Origin: Phycisphaeraceae bacterium
Lineage (GTDB): Bacteria; Planctomycetota; Phycisphaerae; Phycisphaerales; UBA1924
Reading direction: 5' to 3'
DNA length: 64,000 bases
NCBI GenBank assembly: GCA_020639195.1
Contig: JACKHB010000004.1
Span: 1-64,000 of the forward strand
Numbering within the stretch: position 1 is the stretch's first letter; every line of letters begins with the position of its first letter. Positions 1 to 7,197 of the stretch are shown here, in pieces. Under the pieces are notes generated by a model that was not told the origin of the DNA, did no database searches, and saw nothing but the letters and a program-made list of their open reading frames with translations. Position numbers and translations under genes: made by a program.

Positions 1-170
1 GGGGGAGTTTCGGGCGTGCGCGAAGTGGTGTCAATGGTGGAACGGGTGAAGGGAGCGTGTGCGCGCGCGCAAAGCGGTGGTGTAGCGCCGAAGGGAGCGG
101 GTCTGCGCGCCAATTGCGAAGCGTGGGCCATGGAAGAAAGCCGGGGCACGGACGTGCGCGCCCCGGCGCT
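1..170. other. Left window edge, no gene supported
   Basis: GC-rich sequence downstream of the SPFH gene stop. Short open frames exist on the plus strand but show no ribosome binding site or recognisable protein. I see no hairpin with a T-run here. Confidence 0.5.
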
Positions 171-1271
171 TCAGTTGACAAGGCCCCTGATCTGGGCCGC
201 GAGGTCGCCCTGGCCGAGCACGAACGTGGCGTTCGAGCCGGCGAGGATCTGACCGAGCAGTTCGAGCTCGCGCAGGCGCGCCAGCGTCGGGCTGTCGTCG
301 AGGATCTTGGCCGTGTTGGCCTGGCTCCTCGCGGCGGCGGTTTCCTCGCGCCTGCGGATCAGCTCGGCCTGCGCGGACTTCTCGGCCTCGATGACCCGGT
401 TGAGGATGGCCTTCATGTCGCCGGGCAGGATGATGTCCCTGAGTCCGACGCTCTTGACCTCAACGCCGAACTCGGCGGCGCGAGCCCGGATGGCCTCGCG
501 GACCTCGGCGCCCGCCGCCTGCTTGTCGGTGAGCAGGGCGTCGAGTGTGCGGGAGCCGACCGCGGCGCGCAGGGCGAGCTGCGCTTCGCGGTACAGGGCC
601 TGGGCCGCGTCGTCGACGACGGCAACGGACCGGACCGTGTCGGTGACCTGCCAGGCGACGATGAGGTTGACCCTCAGCGTCACCTTGTCGCTGGTCATAA
701 TCTCCTGGCCGGAGACATCCGCGACGCGCTCGCGCCGATCGACGGCGCGGAACTCGAGGCGGCCGCTGTTCCAGAAGACGTGGCGGCCGGCCCGCAGCGT
801 CTCGATGAGCTCGCCGTTGGCGAAGACGAGAACGTCCTCGTGCGGCGAGACGTCGAGGCCGCGCAGGAACTTGCCGGCGTCGGCGCCGGCGAGAATGGCG
901 TCGAGGCGATCGTGGGTCAGCCTCCGCTGGCGCACGTCGAACAGCTCGACCTCGACGCCGGCCGGGGCGCTCCAGTAGGCGAAGAGCCCCGGGCCGAGGA
1001 TGGCGTCGAGCCTGCCGTTGACCCAGACGATCGCGCGCTGAGTCTGGGTGAGATCCACGATCCGCAGTCGGGCGCGGAGGGCCTGATCGCGCACGAGGGC
1101 CTCGAGGCGCTCGTGCTCGAAGCGCGCCGTGAGCGTGCTGACCACCTCGATGCTCTCCCTGGAGCGCCGGGTGAACGGGACGCGCGCCCGGCCGGGCCCG
1201 ATGACCTCGACGAGGTCGTTGTCGCGGATTCGCAATCCAATCTCGAACGATCCGATGCGGATGACAGTCAT
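171..1271 (-). CDS. SPFH/band 7 (slipin-like) protein
   Basis: A 366-residue protein of the SPFH (stomatin/prohibitin/flotillin) superfamily. The ATG at 1271 was chosen because AAGGAGG lies 5 bases upstream; the frame stays open further up but without a signal. The C-terminal two thirds carry the slipin-type core: TSDKVTLRVNLIVAWQVTD, an Arg/Ala-rich helix (LRAAVGSRTLDALL), VKSVGLRDIILPGDM, and the Glu/Ala-rich coiled coil after it. The N-terminal half contains two similar segments, one with GPGLFAYW followed by VELFDVRQRRL and one with RAGRHVFW followed by EFRAVDRRERV, which looks like an internal duplication. No membrane hairpin typical of slipins is visible, and no nfeD partner adjoins it, so a cytosolic or peripheral scaffold role is inferred. 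Family assignment is secure; function is not known. Confidence 0.85.
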   Translation of the reverse strand: MTVIRIGSFEIGLRIRDNDLVEVIGPGRARVPFTRRSRESIEVVSTLTARFEHERLEALVRDQALRARLRIVDLTQTQRAIVWVNGRLDAILGPGLFAYWSAPAGVEVELFDVRQRRLTHDRLDAILAGADAGKFLRGLDVSPHEDVLVFANGELIETLRAGRHVFWNSGRLEFRAVDRRERVADVSGQEIMTSDKVTLRVNLIVAWQVTDTVRSVAVVDDAAQALYREAQLALRAAVGSRTLDALLTDKQAAGAEVREAIRARAAEFGVEVKSVGLRDIILPGDMKAILNRVIEAEKSAQAELIRRREETAAARSQANTAKILDDSPTLARLRELELLGQILAGSNATFVLGQGDLAAQIRGLVN

Positions 1272-1673
1272 GGCTGCCTCCTTCCTGCGAGGGACCATCC
1301 CTCGCGTGCTCTGCGTTGCGGCGCTGGGCGCGCCGATTGCCAATCAAGCCGTGGATCGGGGGACGCCGATCGATGGGCCCCGCGTTCTTCGGCGGGGCGG
1401 CGCGGGGCGCGAGGGGGAGAGGCCTCGTCGGCGACGGCGCCGCCCACGGGGCGCGTGCGCATGTCGCGTCCTTGGCATCCCCGGCGCGCGCCATCGCCGC
1501 CGCAGGGCCCTTCCGGCGGCGCCCGCCTCGCCCGCGCTCTCGCGCGGACACGGAGCGAACTCCGCGCCGCACGCGCTGCGGGAGACGGCGGGCCGGCCCA
1601 CCGAGTCGGGCGTTCACCCCGATTCACGCGCAACCGATCCCCGTGCAGGGGATGCGGGCCGTTGGGCCCGCGG
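1272..1673. other. Intergenic, no gene supported
   Basis: About 400 bases of very GC-rich sequence upstream of the SPFH gene. Open frames cross it on both strands, but they are compositional: Arg/Ala/Pro-rich, without a Shine-Dalgarno site or recognisable domain. I see no clear promoter hexamers. Confidence 0.5.
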
Positions 1674-1739
1674 TGGTGAGACGGGAGTCGAACCCGTCCT
1701 CAGCATCCGTAGTGCTGCGCTCACCTGGAGCTCTCACGC
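1674..1739 (-). tRNA. Degenerate or minimal tRNA-Arg(ACG)-like element
   Basis: Read on the minus strand, this has a 5-bp T-stem with the loop TTCGACT, a 5-bp anticodon stem CAGCA/TGCTG with loop CTACGGA (anticodon ACG, the loop usual in tRNA-Arg), and a short D-arm GCTC/GAGC with only a 5-base loop. The acceptor ends GTGAG/CTCAC pair over 5 bp, but the outer two pairs do not form, and the variable loop is 3 bases. TCACCA ends the element. It is about 10 bases shorter than a normal tRNA. It may be a decayed tRNA, a tRNA-derived attachment remnant or an unusual small tRNA. Confidence 0.35.
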
Positions 1740-1899
1740 ACCCACTCGCCGGCGCAGTCAGAACCTGGCCGGGAACGCCCGCGGCGGAGACCGCCGGGCA
1801 CGCCGCCAGCGACACGGGCGAGGGTGGACTCGGGTTGGTGTCTTACATCCGGATCAATGCCATAGGAACACCCCCATCGCCTTGAGCAGGAGCCCAAAA

Positions 1900-2134
1900 C
1901 GAAAAACGCCTCGGAGGAAGGGCCTCCGAGGCGTCCGATCGGTGCCCGGGCACTGCCCGGGATCGGGTCTCGGAGGATGTTCTCGGCCGGCAACGATGGT
2001 TCCATCGCGGCACGGGCCGTTCCACAGCGCGCCGACCGAGAGGTCTCGCCGCTGCAGAAAGTCGTACTCGGACACGTAGGCTCGCATGGATCACCTCGTT
2101 TGTGCCTGGTGGCGCGGACCGCCCGCACCGATTG
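1900..2134 (-). ncRNA. Candidate structured small RNA
   Basis: Between a sigma70-like promoter and a strong intrinsic terminator lies a roughly 200-base transcript whose ends pair. The 5' arm (2135-2125, CCAATCGGTGC) is complementary to the 3' arm (1945-1935, GCACCGATCGG) at 10 of 11 positions, and the predicted start falls at that 5' arm. Internal hairpins include 1961-1945 (CCCGGGC/GCCCGGG) and 2007-1994. A frame starting with ATG at 2087 has GAGGTG 5 bases upstream, but it has no stop before the terminator hairpin and no recognisable product, so an RNA gene is the better reading. The overall shape (about 200 bases, closed ends) resembles 6S RNA, but I could not confirm the central bubble. 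A small peptide gene remains possible. Confidence 0.45.
1902..1934 (-). terminator. Intrinsic terminator
   Basis: Perfect 12-bp stem, ACGCCTCGGAGG (1906-1917) with CCTCCGAGGCGT (1923-1934), and a 5-base loop. On the minus strand it is followed directly by five T residues (complement of 1902-1906). Confidence 0.85.
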
Positions 2135-2140
2135 GGGACA

Positions 2141-2168
2141 AAGATAACGGCCTGGTCGCGATGGTCAA
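2141..2168 (-). promoter_or_regulatory. Sigma70-like promoter of the small-RNA locus
   Basis: On the minus strand TTGACC (2168-2163) and TATCTT (2146-2141) are separated by 16 bases. The predicted start, about 7 bases further, coincides with the first base of the closing stem of the RNA. Confidence 0.5.
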
Positions 2169-2268
2169 GCGACGCGGATCAATTGATACTCACTCTCTTT
2201 TGGATGACATGAGGCGGTTCGTCCGCTTCGCGCGAGCTTCACACTTCGGCTGTTGCCTGGCGCGTGAG

Positions 2269-4047
2269 TTACGAGGCTCGCTTTTCCTTCAGCCACGCGT
2301 GCAGCCTGGCCTTGCTCCAGGTGTTGATGCACTGCTCGGGCGGGAGCCAGCCGCGACGGCCGGTGAGCACGCCGTAGCGAAGGTTGTCGAAGTGCTCTGC
2401 GCGGTGGACGTCGCAGTCGATGGCGATAAGGCAGCCGGCCTCCACGGCCTGGCGGACGTGGGTGTCGCGCAGGTCGAGGCGCTTCCAGTGGGCGTTGATC
2501 TCCAGGGCGACGTTGTGCTCCTTCGCGGCGGCGATCAGCTCGGGCATGGCGGGCTCGAGGCCCTTGCGTGCCGGGAGGAGTCGGCCGGTGGGGTGGCCCA
2601 GGATGTGGACGAGTGGATGTTCGATGGCCTTGAGCAGGCGGGCGGTGGCCTTCTTTGGATCCTGCGAGAGCGAGGCGTGCGGGCTGGCGACGACGACGTC
2701 GAGTTCGGCGAGCAGGTCGTCGTCGTAGTCCAGCGTGCCGTCGGGCAGGATGTCCACCTCTGAGCCGGTCAGGATGGCGATGCCCTTGACCCTGGCGGCG
2801 CGGACCCGCTTGATGTGGGCGCGCAGGCGATCCTCATCGAGGCCGTTGGCCTGGAACGAACTCCTGGAATGGTCGGTGACGGCGATGGTGTGGAAGTTGC
2901 GGGCGTGGGCGAGCGTGGCGAGTTCATCGATGGAGAGGCGGCCGTCGGAGGCGGTGGTGTGCGCGTGCAGCTCGGACTTGATGTCGTCGAGTTCGATGAG
3001 GCGCGGTGTCGTCTTGAGGCTGAGTTCGTCGCGGTCCTCGCGGATCTCGGGCGGAATGAAGGGCAGGCCGAACTGCTCAAAGACTTGCTCTTCGGTCTTG
3101 CCGGCGATGGCCTTGGCGCCGCGATGCTGCGGCGGGGTTGGGTCGTCGGACTCGGGGTAGAGGCCGTACTCGTTGAGGGTCCAGCCGTTCTTCTGGGCGC
3201 GCTCGCGCAGGCGGACGTTGTGCTCCTTGCTGCCGGTGAAGTAGAGCATGGCAGCGCCCCAGGAGGCCTCGGGGACGAGGCGGAGATCGACCTGGACCGC
3301 CGCGGCGTCGCCGCCCAGGTCGGCGAGCCTGAGCGAGGAGAGGGAGAAGCGGACGGAGGACTTGGACTCGCCCGCCGCGAGGACCTTGATGACCTCGGGC
3401 TGCCTGGTGAAGGCGTCGCGCGCGGCATCGGGATCGGAGGCGGCGCAGAGGATGTCGATGTCGCCGATGGTCTCCTTGCCGCGTCGGAGCGAGCCGGCGA
3501 AGGCGATCTTTTTGACGCCTTCGACCTTGCGGATGCGTTCGACGATGGCCTCGGCGACGGGCATGGCGACGCCGAGAGGGAGTCGGGCGCCGGCGGAGGC
3601 GTTGAACTCGATGGCGTCCTTGATGTTCTGGACGGTCTTGGCGCCCATGCGGGGCAGGTCCATGATGGAGCCGTCGTCGATGATGCGTTTGAGACCGGCG
3701 AGGTCGGTGATGTGCTTGTCCTTCCAGAGCAGCGAGACGGTCTTGGGGCCAAGGCCGGGGAGGTTCATGAGCTCGAAGAGGCCCTCGGGGACCTTGGCGC
3801 GCAGCTCGGCGTGTTCGGTCATATCGCCGGTGTTGGCGTACTGGACGATCTTCGCGGCGATCTTGGCGCCGACGCCGTCGATGGCTTCGAGCTGCTTGGC
3901 GTCGAGATCGGCGACGTCCTGTGGCAGGTCGGCGATGGCGCGGGCGGCCTTCTCGTGGGCGATGACCTTGAAGCGGTTCTCGCCGAGGATCTCGAGCATC
4001 CGGGCGATCTCTTCGAGGCGGTCGGCGACCTCGCGGTTGCGGCTCAT
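2269..4047 (-). CDS. polX: DNA polymerase X family / PHP domain protein (PolX)
   Basis: A 592-residue bacterial PolX, close to the usual ~570-residue length, acting in DNA gap filling and base excision repair. In order it has three helix-hairpin-helix segments (GVGAKIAAKIV, LPGLGPKTVSLLW, PRMGAKTVQNI), a nucleotidyltransferase palm with GSLRRGKETIGDIDIL near residue 195 holding two metal-binding aspartates, a third aspartate in VQVDLRLV, and a C-terminal PHP phosphoesterase domain. That domain carries ELHAHTTASDG, VTDHS, VASPHAS, HILGHPTGR and AIDCDVHR, the expected metal ligands for 3'-5' exonuclease activity. The start ATG at 4047 opens directly into the conserved N-terminus (NREVADRLEEIARML). 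It stands alone and is not clearly in an operon. Confidence 0.95.
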   Translation of the reverse strand: MSRNREVADRLEEIARMLEILGENRFKVIAHEKAARAIADLPQDVADLDAKQLEAIDGVGAKIAAKIVQYANTGDMTEHAELRAKVPEGLFELMNLPGLGPKTVSLLWKDKHITDLAGLKRIIDDGSIMDLPRMGAKTVQNIKDAIEFNASAGARLPLGVAMPVAEAIVERIRKVEGVKKIAFAGSLRRGKETIGDIDILCAASDPDAARDAFTRQPEVIKVLAAGESKSSVRFSLSSLRLADLGGDAAAVQVDLRLVPEASWGAAMLYFTGSKEHNVRLRERAQKNGWTLNEYGLYPESDDPTPPQHRGAKAIAGKTEEQVFEQFGLPFIPPEIREDRDELSLKTTPRLIELDDIKSELHAHTTASDGRLSIDELATLAHARNFHTIAVTDHSRSSFQANGLDEDRLRAHIKRVRAARVKGIAILTGSEVDILPDGTLDYDDDLLAELDVVVASPHASLSQDPKKATARLLKAIEHPLVHILGHPTGRLLPARKGLEPAMPELIAAAKEHNVALEINAHWKRLDLRDTHVRQAVEAGCLIAIDCDVHRAEHFDNLRYGVLTGRRGWLPPEQCINTWSKARLHAWLKEKRAS

Positions 4048-4101
4048 GCGCGATGGTAGAGCGCGGCGAGGGCGGCTTGCGTGCGCGTGGCGCGGGCTTC
4101 G

Positions 4102-4500
4102 TCAGGGGGGTGGATCGTCGGAGGCGTGATGCGCGGGGGCCGGCGATCCATCGCCAGCGTCTGAGGCGTCGTTCGGATCGGCGCTCGCGGGCGTCTCGAG
4201 GAACTCGGCGTCGACGCCGTTGAGCGAGGTCATGAGCGCTTCGAGCAGCGTGGAGGGCGGCATGCCACGGAGGAGGAACGGCGCATCGTCGAGCGAGATG
4301 GGACCCTGACCGGTCAGCAGCCAGTGTCCGTTGACGCGCAGTTGCGTGCAGACGGCGGTGAGAAAGGCGGCGCTGGGCGAGTGGCCCAGGAGGTAACGAC
4401 GGACGGTTTCGTGGTGGACGCCGGTGATGGCGGCGATCTCGCGGAGGTTGCGCGCGGAGAGCACGGCGTGGAGGCGGTCGGTGAGGGCGGGGTCGGTCAT
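4102..4500 (-). CDS. Small helix-turn-helix (XRE/CI-repressor-like) protein
   Basis: A 132-residue protein with an N-terminal helix-turn-helix. Residues about 17-50 read LREIAAITGVHHETVRRYLLG and then a second helix ending in VCTQLRVNGHWLLTG, the arrangement of phage CI/XRE-like domains that bind operator DNA. The C-terminal 35 residues are Ala/Asp/Pro-rich and probably disordered. The gene lies 18 bases downstream of the hypothetical gene on the same strand and both diverge from the sigma factor gene. No strong ribosome binding site is seen before the ATG. A DNA-binding regulator is inferred; the target is unknown. Confidence 0.6.
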   Translation of the reverse strand: MTDPALTDRLHAVLSARNLREIAAITGVHHETVRRYLLGHSPSAAFLTAVCTQLRVNGHWLLTGQGPISLDDAPFLLRGMPPSTLLEALMTSLNGVDAEFLETPASADPNDASDAGDGSPAPAHHASDDPPP

Positions 4501-4518
4501 GCGATGCTCGTGTGCGGG

Positions 4519-4824
4519 CTAGGCGGAGTTGAGCGCGTGGCGCACGTCGGAGATGAAGTGGAGGAGCTGATCGCTGAGCGGTTTGCTGAGGGTGGCGGTC
4601 GGAAGCTGGAGATGATTCTCGATCACATCGAGCTGATGAACGAACAACTCGACGTCGGCCTGACCGCTGAAGGACGGGAGTCCGCGTGTTTCAAAGAGCA
4701 GGATGACGGCCTCGATCGCGGCCTGGCCTGTTCCACCCCAGTTCAGATCCGCGCAGGCCCCTCCCAACACCTCGTAGAGCGCGCACAACAGCGTCTGCAG
4801 TAAGTCCTGCCAATTCGGAGGCAT
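4519..4824 (-). CDS. Hypothetical protein
   Basis: A 101-residue protein I do not recognise. The ATG at 4824 is preceded by AAGGAG at 6 bases; a GTG one codon upstream is also possible. It is mostly helical with several Leu-rich amphipathic stretches (LLQTLLCALYEVLGG, ELFVHQLDVIENHLQL, LSDQLLHFISDVRHAL) and contains no signal peptide or membrane segment. It precedes the HTH gene on the same strand and is divergent from the sigma factor/kinase pair, so the two small genes may form a unit. Confidence 0.6.
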   Translation of the reverse strand: MPPNWQDLLQTLLCALYEVLGGACADLNWGGTGQAAIEAVILLFETRGLPSFSGQADVELFVHQLDVIENHLQLPTATLSKPLSDQLLHFISDVRHALNSA

Positions 4825-4889
4825 CACGGACTCCTTTTCGCGGCTGGAAGGCTCGGTTACACTCCTCAGGACGCGCTGGAGACACGGGC

Positions 4890-5495
4890 GTGAGGGTGAC
4901 TCCGGGGGAATCCGTGAATTCCTTGAATTCGAACGCGGGCGACTCAGGCAGATTCCTCTCGCGCGAGGAGTTGGCCTCGTTCGTGCTGGAACGGCGCGAG
5001 CAGATCCGTGCGATCGCGAGGGCCAAGCTCCCTCGGGGCGTGCGTTCGGTGTTTGATAGCGAGGACGTCGTTTCGACGGTGCTGAGGCGCGTGGACGGGA
5101 TGATTCAGTCCGGCGCGCTGCGGGCTCGGACGTTCATGGAGCTCGAGTCGCTGATCGGGGTCGTGGCGGAGAACGTCTCGATCACCAAGTCACGACTGGT
5201 GGAGATCGCGCGCCATCGCCGGCTGGACAACGAGTCGATCTGGGAGATGCTCGAGCATCGTGCGGAGCGGTGCGCGGGGAACGAGGAGGCCGCGGGGCTG
5301 CTGTTCAAGATGCTCGGCTCGCTGGATGGCGCCGATCAGCGTCAGATGTTCCTGCTTCGTTTCAGGGGGGCATCGCACCGTGTGGTCGCGAGGCAGCTTG
5401 GCATTGCCGAGGATGCGTGTCGCAAGCGCTGGTCGACGGTGTGTCAGTCGCTCAACGAGCGTTTCTCCGGGGCGCCCGGCCATGATCTCGCCTGA
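4890..5495 (+). CDS. ECF-like RNA polymerase sigma factor
   Basis: A 201-residue protein resembling the planctomycete-type ECF sigma factors. Region 2-like sequence is FVLERREQIRAIARAKLPRGVRSVFDSEDVVSTVLRRVD, where the DSEDVV stretch matches the usual (D/S)DL/DV core-binding helix. A region 4-like segment follows (LFKMLGSLDGADQRQMFLLRFRG, then HRVVARQLGIAEDACRKRWS, a helix-turn-helix that would contact the -35 element). The start is either GTG 4890 (GGAG 8 bases upstream) or GTG 4914 (GGGGGA 4 bases upstream); the longer one is given. Its last 14 bases overlap the start of the kinase gene, which points to translational coupling and a shared signalling role. Confidence 0.75.
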   Translation: MRVTPGESVNSLNSNAGDSGRFLSREELASFVLERREQIRAIARAKLPRGVRSVFDSEDVVSTVLRRVDGMIQSGALRARTFMELESLIGVVAENVSITKSRLVEIARHRRLDNESIWEMLEHRAERCAGNEEAAGLLFKMLGSLDGADQRQMFLLRFRGASHRVVARQLGIAEDACRKRWSTVCQSLNERFSGAPGHDLA

Positions 5496-7158
5496 GGCCT
5501 TGGCGAGCCTGCTGGCGGATGTGGATGTGGTCTGCGCCGTGGCACCGCGGGCGTGCCCGTGCGACTTTGGGCCGGATCGGCGTTATGAGCTGCTGGAGCT
5601 GATCGGGATCGGCCGGGACTCGCACGTGTATCTGGCGCGCGATCGGCACATGTCCTCGGATCAGAATGAGGCGCGGGTCGCGATCAAGATTCGCGAGTCC
5701 GGGGCGTCGGCTCGGGAGGAGGCTGTTTCGGGGCGGAGCGTGACGCATCCGCATGTGGTGCGGGTGCTGGATCATGGGGTGAGTCCCGATGGTGCGACGT
5801 ACCTGGTCGAGGAGCTCATGCCGGGCGGAGATCTTTCGGATCTGGGAGCCCCCCTCCCGCCGCGGCGAGCGGCCGCGCTGATCCGCGATACAGCGAGGGG
5901 TGTGCAGGCGCTCCACAGCGCCGGGATCACGCACGGTGATCTGAAGCCCTCGAACGTGCTGCTGGACGGCGATGGCGTCGTGAAGGTCGCGGACTTCGAC
6001 CTGGCGTTCCATGAGCGAGACCAGCTCGCCATCGTCGGCGGAAACCTCGCGTTCATGAGCCCCGAGCGTGTGGAGGCGCCGACCGCGCGGGCGGCCCCGC
6101 CTTCGGATATCTATGCCCTCGGCGGATTGTTGAGCTACCTGCTGACGGGCGCGCTGCCCAACGGCGAGGGTCGAGAGGAGATCCTCAAGCGCCACGAGGC
6201 CGGCCTCGGGCCGGAGGCGCCGGGTATTGAGAGAGACCTTGACCGCATCGTGTGCAGAGCGATGAGCGTTGATCCCGAGCTGCGCCACTGTTCGGGGCAG
6301 GAGTTGGCCGAAGATCTGCGGGATTGGCTCGAGGTGCGGCCGATCCGATGGACCAAGCCCCCACTGGCGCGAAGGGCGGGCCTGTTGCTTCGCCGCCGTC
6401 CCGTGCACACGCTGGCTCTTGGCGCGCTGATCGTGGCGTCCTCGCTGGGGGGAATGCTGTGGTGGCGCATCACCACCGAGCGTGCACGGCATCGCAGAGT
6501 GCAGATCGACGCGTTGATCGACGCCCAGGCCGACTCGCTGGAGTTGGCTCGCCAGGAGGTGGAGGCGTACAAGCGTGCCGGCCGGCAGCTGATCGAGACG
6601 ATCGCCGAATCCGGAATGCTCGGCATGGGTGCACGGAACGGTGCGAATGTACTCCCGTTCGTGGCCTGGCTCTCCTGGTTCGTCAGTCAGGAGATGGTCT
6701 TTGGTGGCGGCACACAGCTCGCACCGGGCGTGCGGATCGATGGATTGCGTTCGATTCTGGACGCGGAGCGAAGCGCGGCTCGCGAGGATGGGCTGGTCGC
6801 GCGCCTGGTCACGGTCTGCCTGGCGCATGAACTGACGCTTGCCGGCCAGATGGCCGAGGCGATCCCGCTGGCGACGGAGGCGTCGGAGTGGGCGGGCGAG
6901 ACGCTTGGGACGACAGACCCGGCCAGGATCGGCATCGAGACCACGCTGGAGTGCGCCCGGGCCCTTCAGGATGCGCAGCAATGGAGTGAAGACGAGATCG
7001 TCTCGGCCATCGAGAGGTTTGAAGCGCGTTCCGTCGCGCTGATGCGGGTTCCGTACTCTGAGCCGGCACGGCTGCTGGTGCAGAGCACGATCGAGCGACT
7101 CCGCGTCTCACCCTCGTCGCTCACCTCGGGCGCGGCGGAGCCTGCATCGAATCCCTAG
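5482..7158 (+). CDS. Membrane-anchored Ser/Thr protein kinase, degenerate motifs
   Basis: A 558-residue protein. Residues about 30-285 form a Hanks-type kinase domain: a weak glycine loop (LIGIGRDSHVYLA), VAIKI with the ATP-binding lysine near residue 69, HGDLKPSNVLL near residue 151, ADFDLAF near residue 171, MSPERV and DIYALGGLLSYLLTG. The catalytic loop is HGD rather than HRD and the metal-binding motif is DFD rather than DFG. One membrane helix (HTLALGALIVASSLGGMLWW, near residue 310-330) is followed by about 230 mostly helical residues, probably outside the cytoplasm. The gene overlaps the sigma factor gene by 14 bases. The pair probably links an extracytoplasmic signal to transcription. 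Activity is plausible because Lys, Asp and Asn are present, but not proven. Confidence 0.85.
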   Translation: MISPEALASLLADVDVVCAVAPRACPCDFGPDRRYELLELIGIGRDSHVYLARDRHMSSDQNEARVAIKIRESGASAREEAVSGRSVTHPHVVRVLDHGVSPDGATYLVEELMPGGDLSDLGAPLPPRRAAALIRDTARGVQALHSAGITHGDLKPSNVLLDGDGVVKVADFDLAFHERDQLAIVGGNLAFMSPERVEAPTARAAPPSDIYALGGLLSYLLTGALPNGEGREEILKRHEAGLGPEAPGIERDLDRIVCRAMSVDPELRHCSGQELAEDLRDWLEVRPIRWTKPPLARRAGLLLRRRPVHTLALGALIVASSLGGMLWWRITTERARHRRVQIDALIDAQADSLELARQEVEAYKRAGRQLIETIAESGMLGMGARNGANVLPFVAWLSWFVSQEMVFGGGTQLAPGVRIDGLRSILDAERSAAREDGLVARLVTVCLAHELTLAGQMAEAIPLATEASEWAGETLGTTDPARIGIETTLECARALQDAQQWSEDEIVSAIERFEARSVALMRVPYSEPARLLVQSTIERLRVSPSSLTSGAAEPASNP

Positions 7159-7197
7159 GTTCTCGTCTTGATGGTGACCGTCGCGAGGCGGGTTCGG

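Noticed and set aside
57..1679. A 540-residue plus-strand open frame
   Set aside because: It is antisense to the SPFH gene, Arg/Ala/Gly-rich and has no domain. High GC content keeps such frames open.
1129..2079. Plus-strand frame crossing the gap after the SPFH start
   Set aside because: No ribosome binding site or domain, and it spans a terminator and a tRNA-like element on the other strand.
1854..2087. A 77-residue minus-strand frame with Shine-Dalgarno site
   Set aside because: It reads straight through a strong terminator hairpin and has no recognisable sequence. The RNA reading is preferred, though a peptide is not excluded.
1674..2134. A single tmRNA or permuted tmRNA spanning the tRNA-like element and RNA locus
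   Set aside because: The tRNA-like part has an anticodon arm, no typical tmRNA 5' sequence (GGTTTCGACGGG-like) was found, and a terminator separates the two.
2815..4059. A 414-residue plus-strand open frame
   Set aside because: Mirror of polX, with Gly/Asp/Val-rich composition expected from the reverse strand of a high-GC gene.
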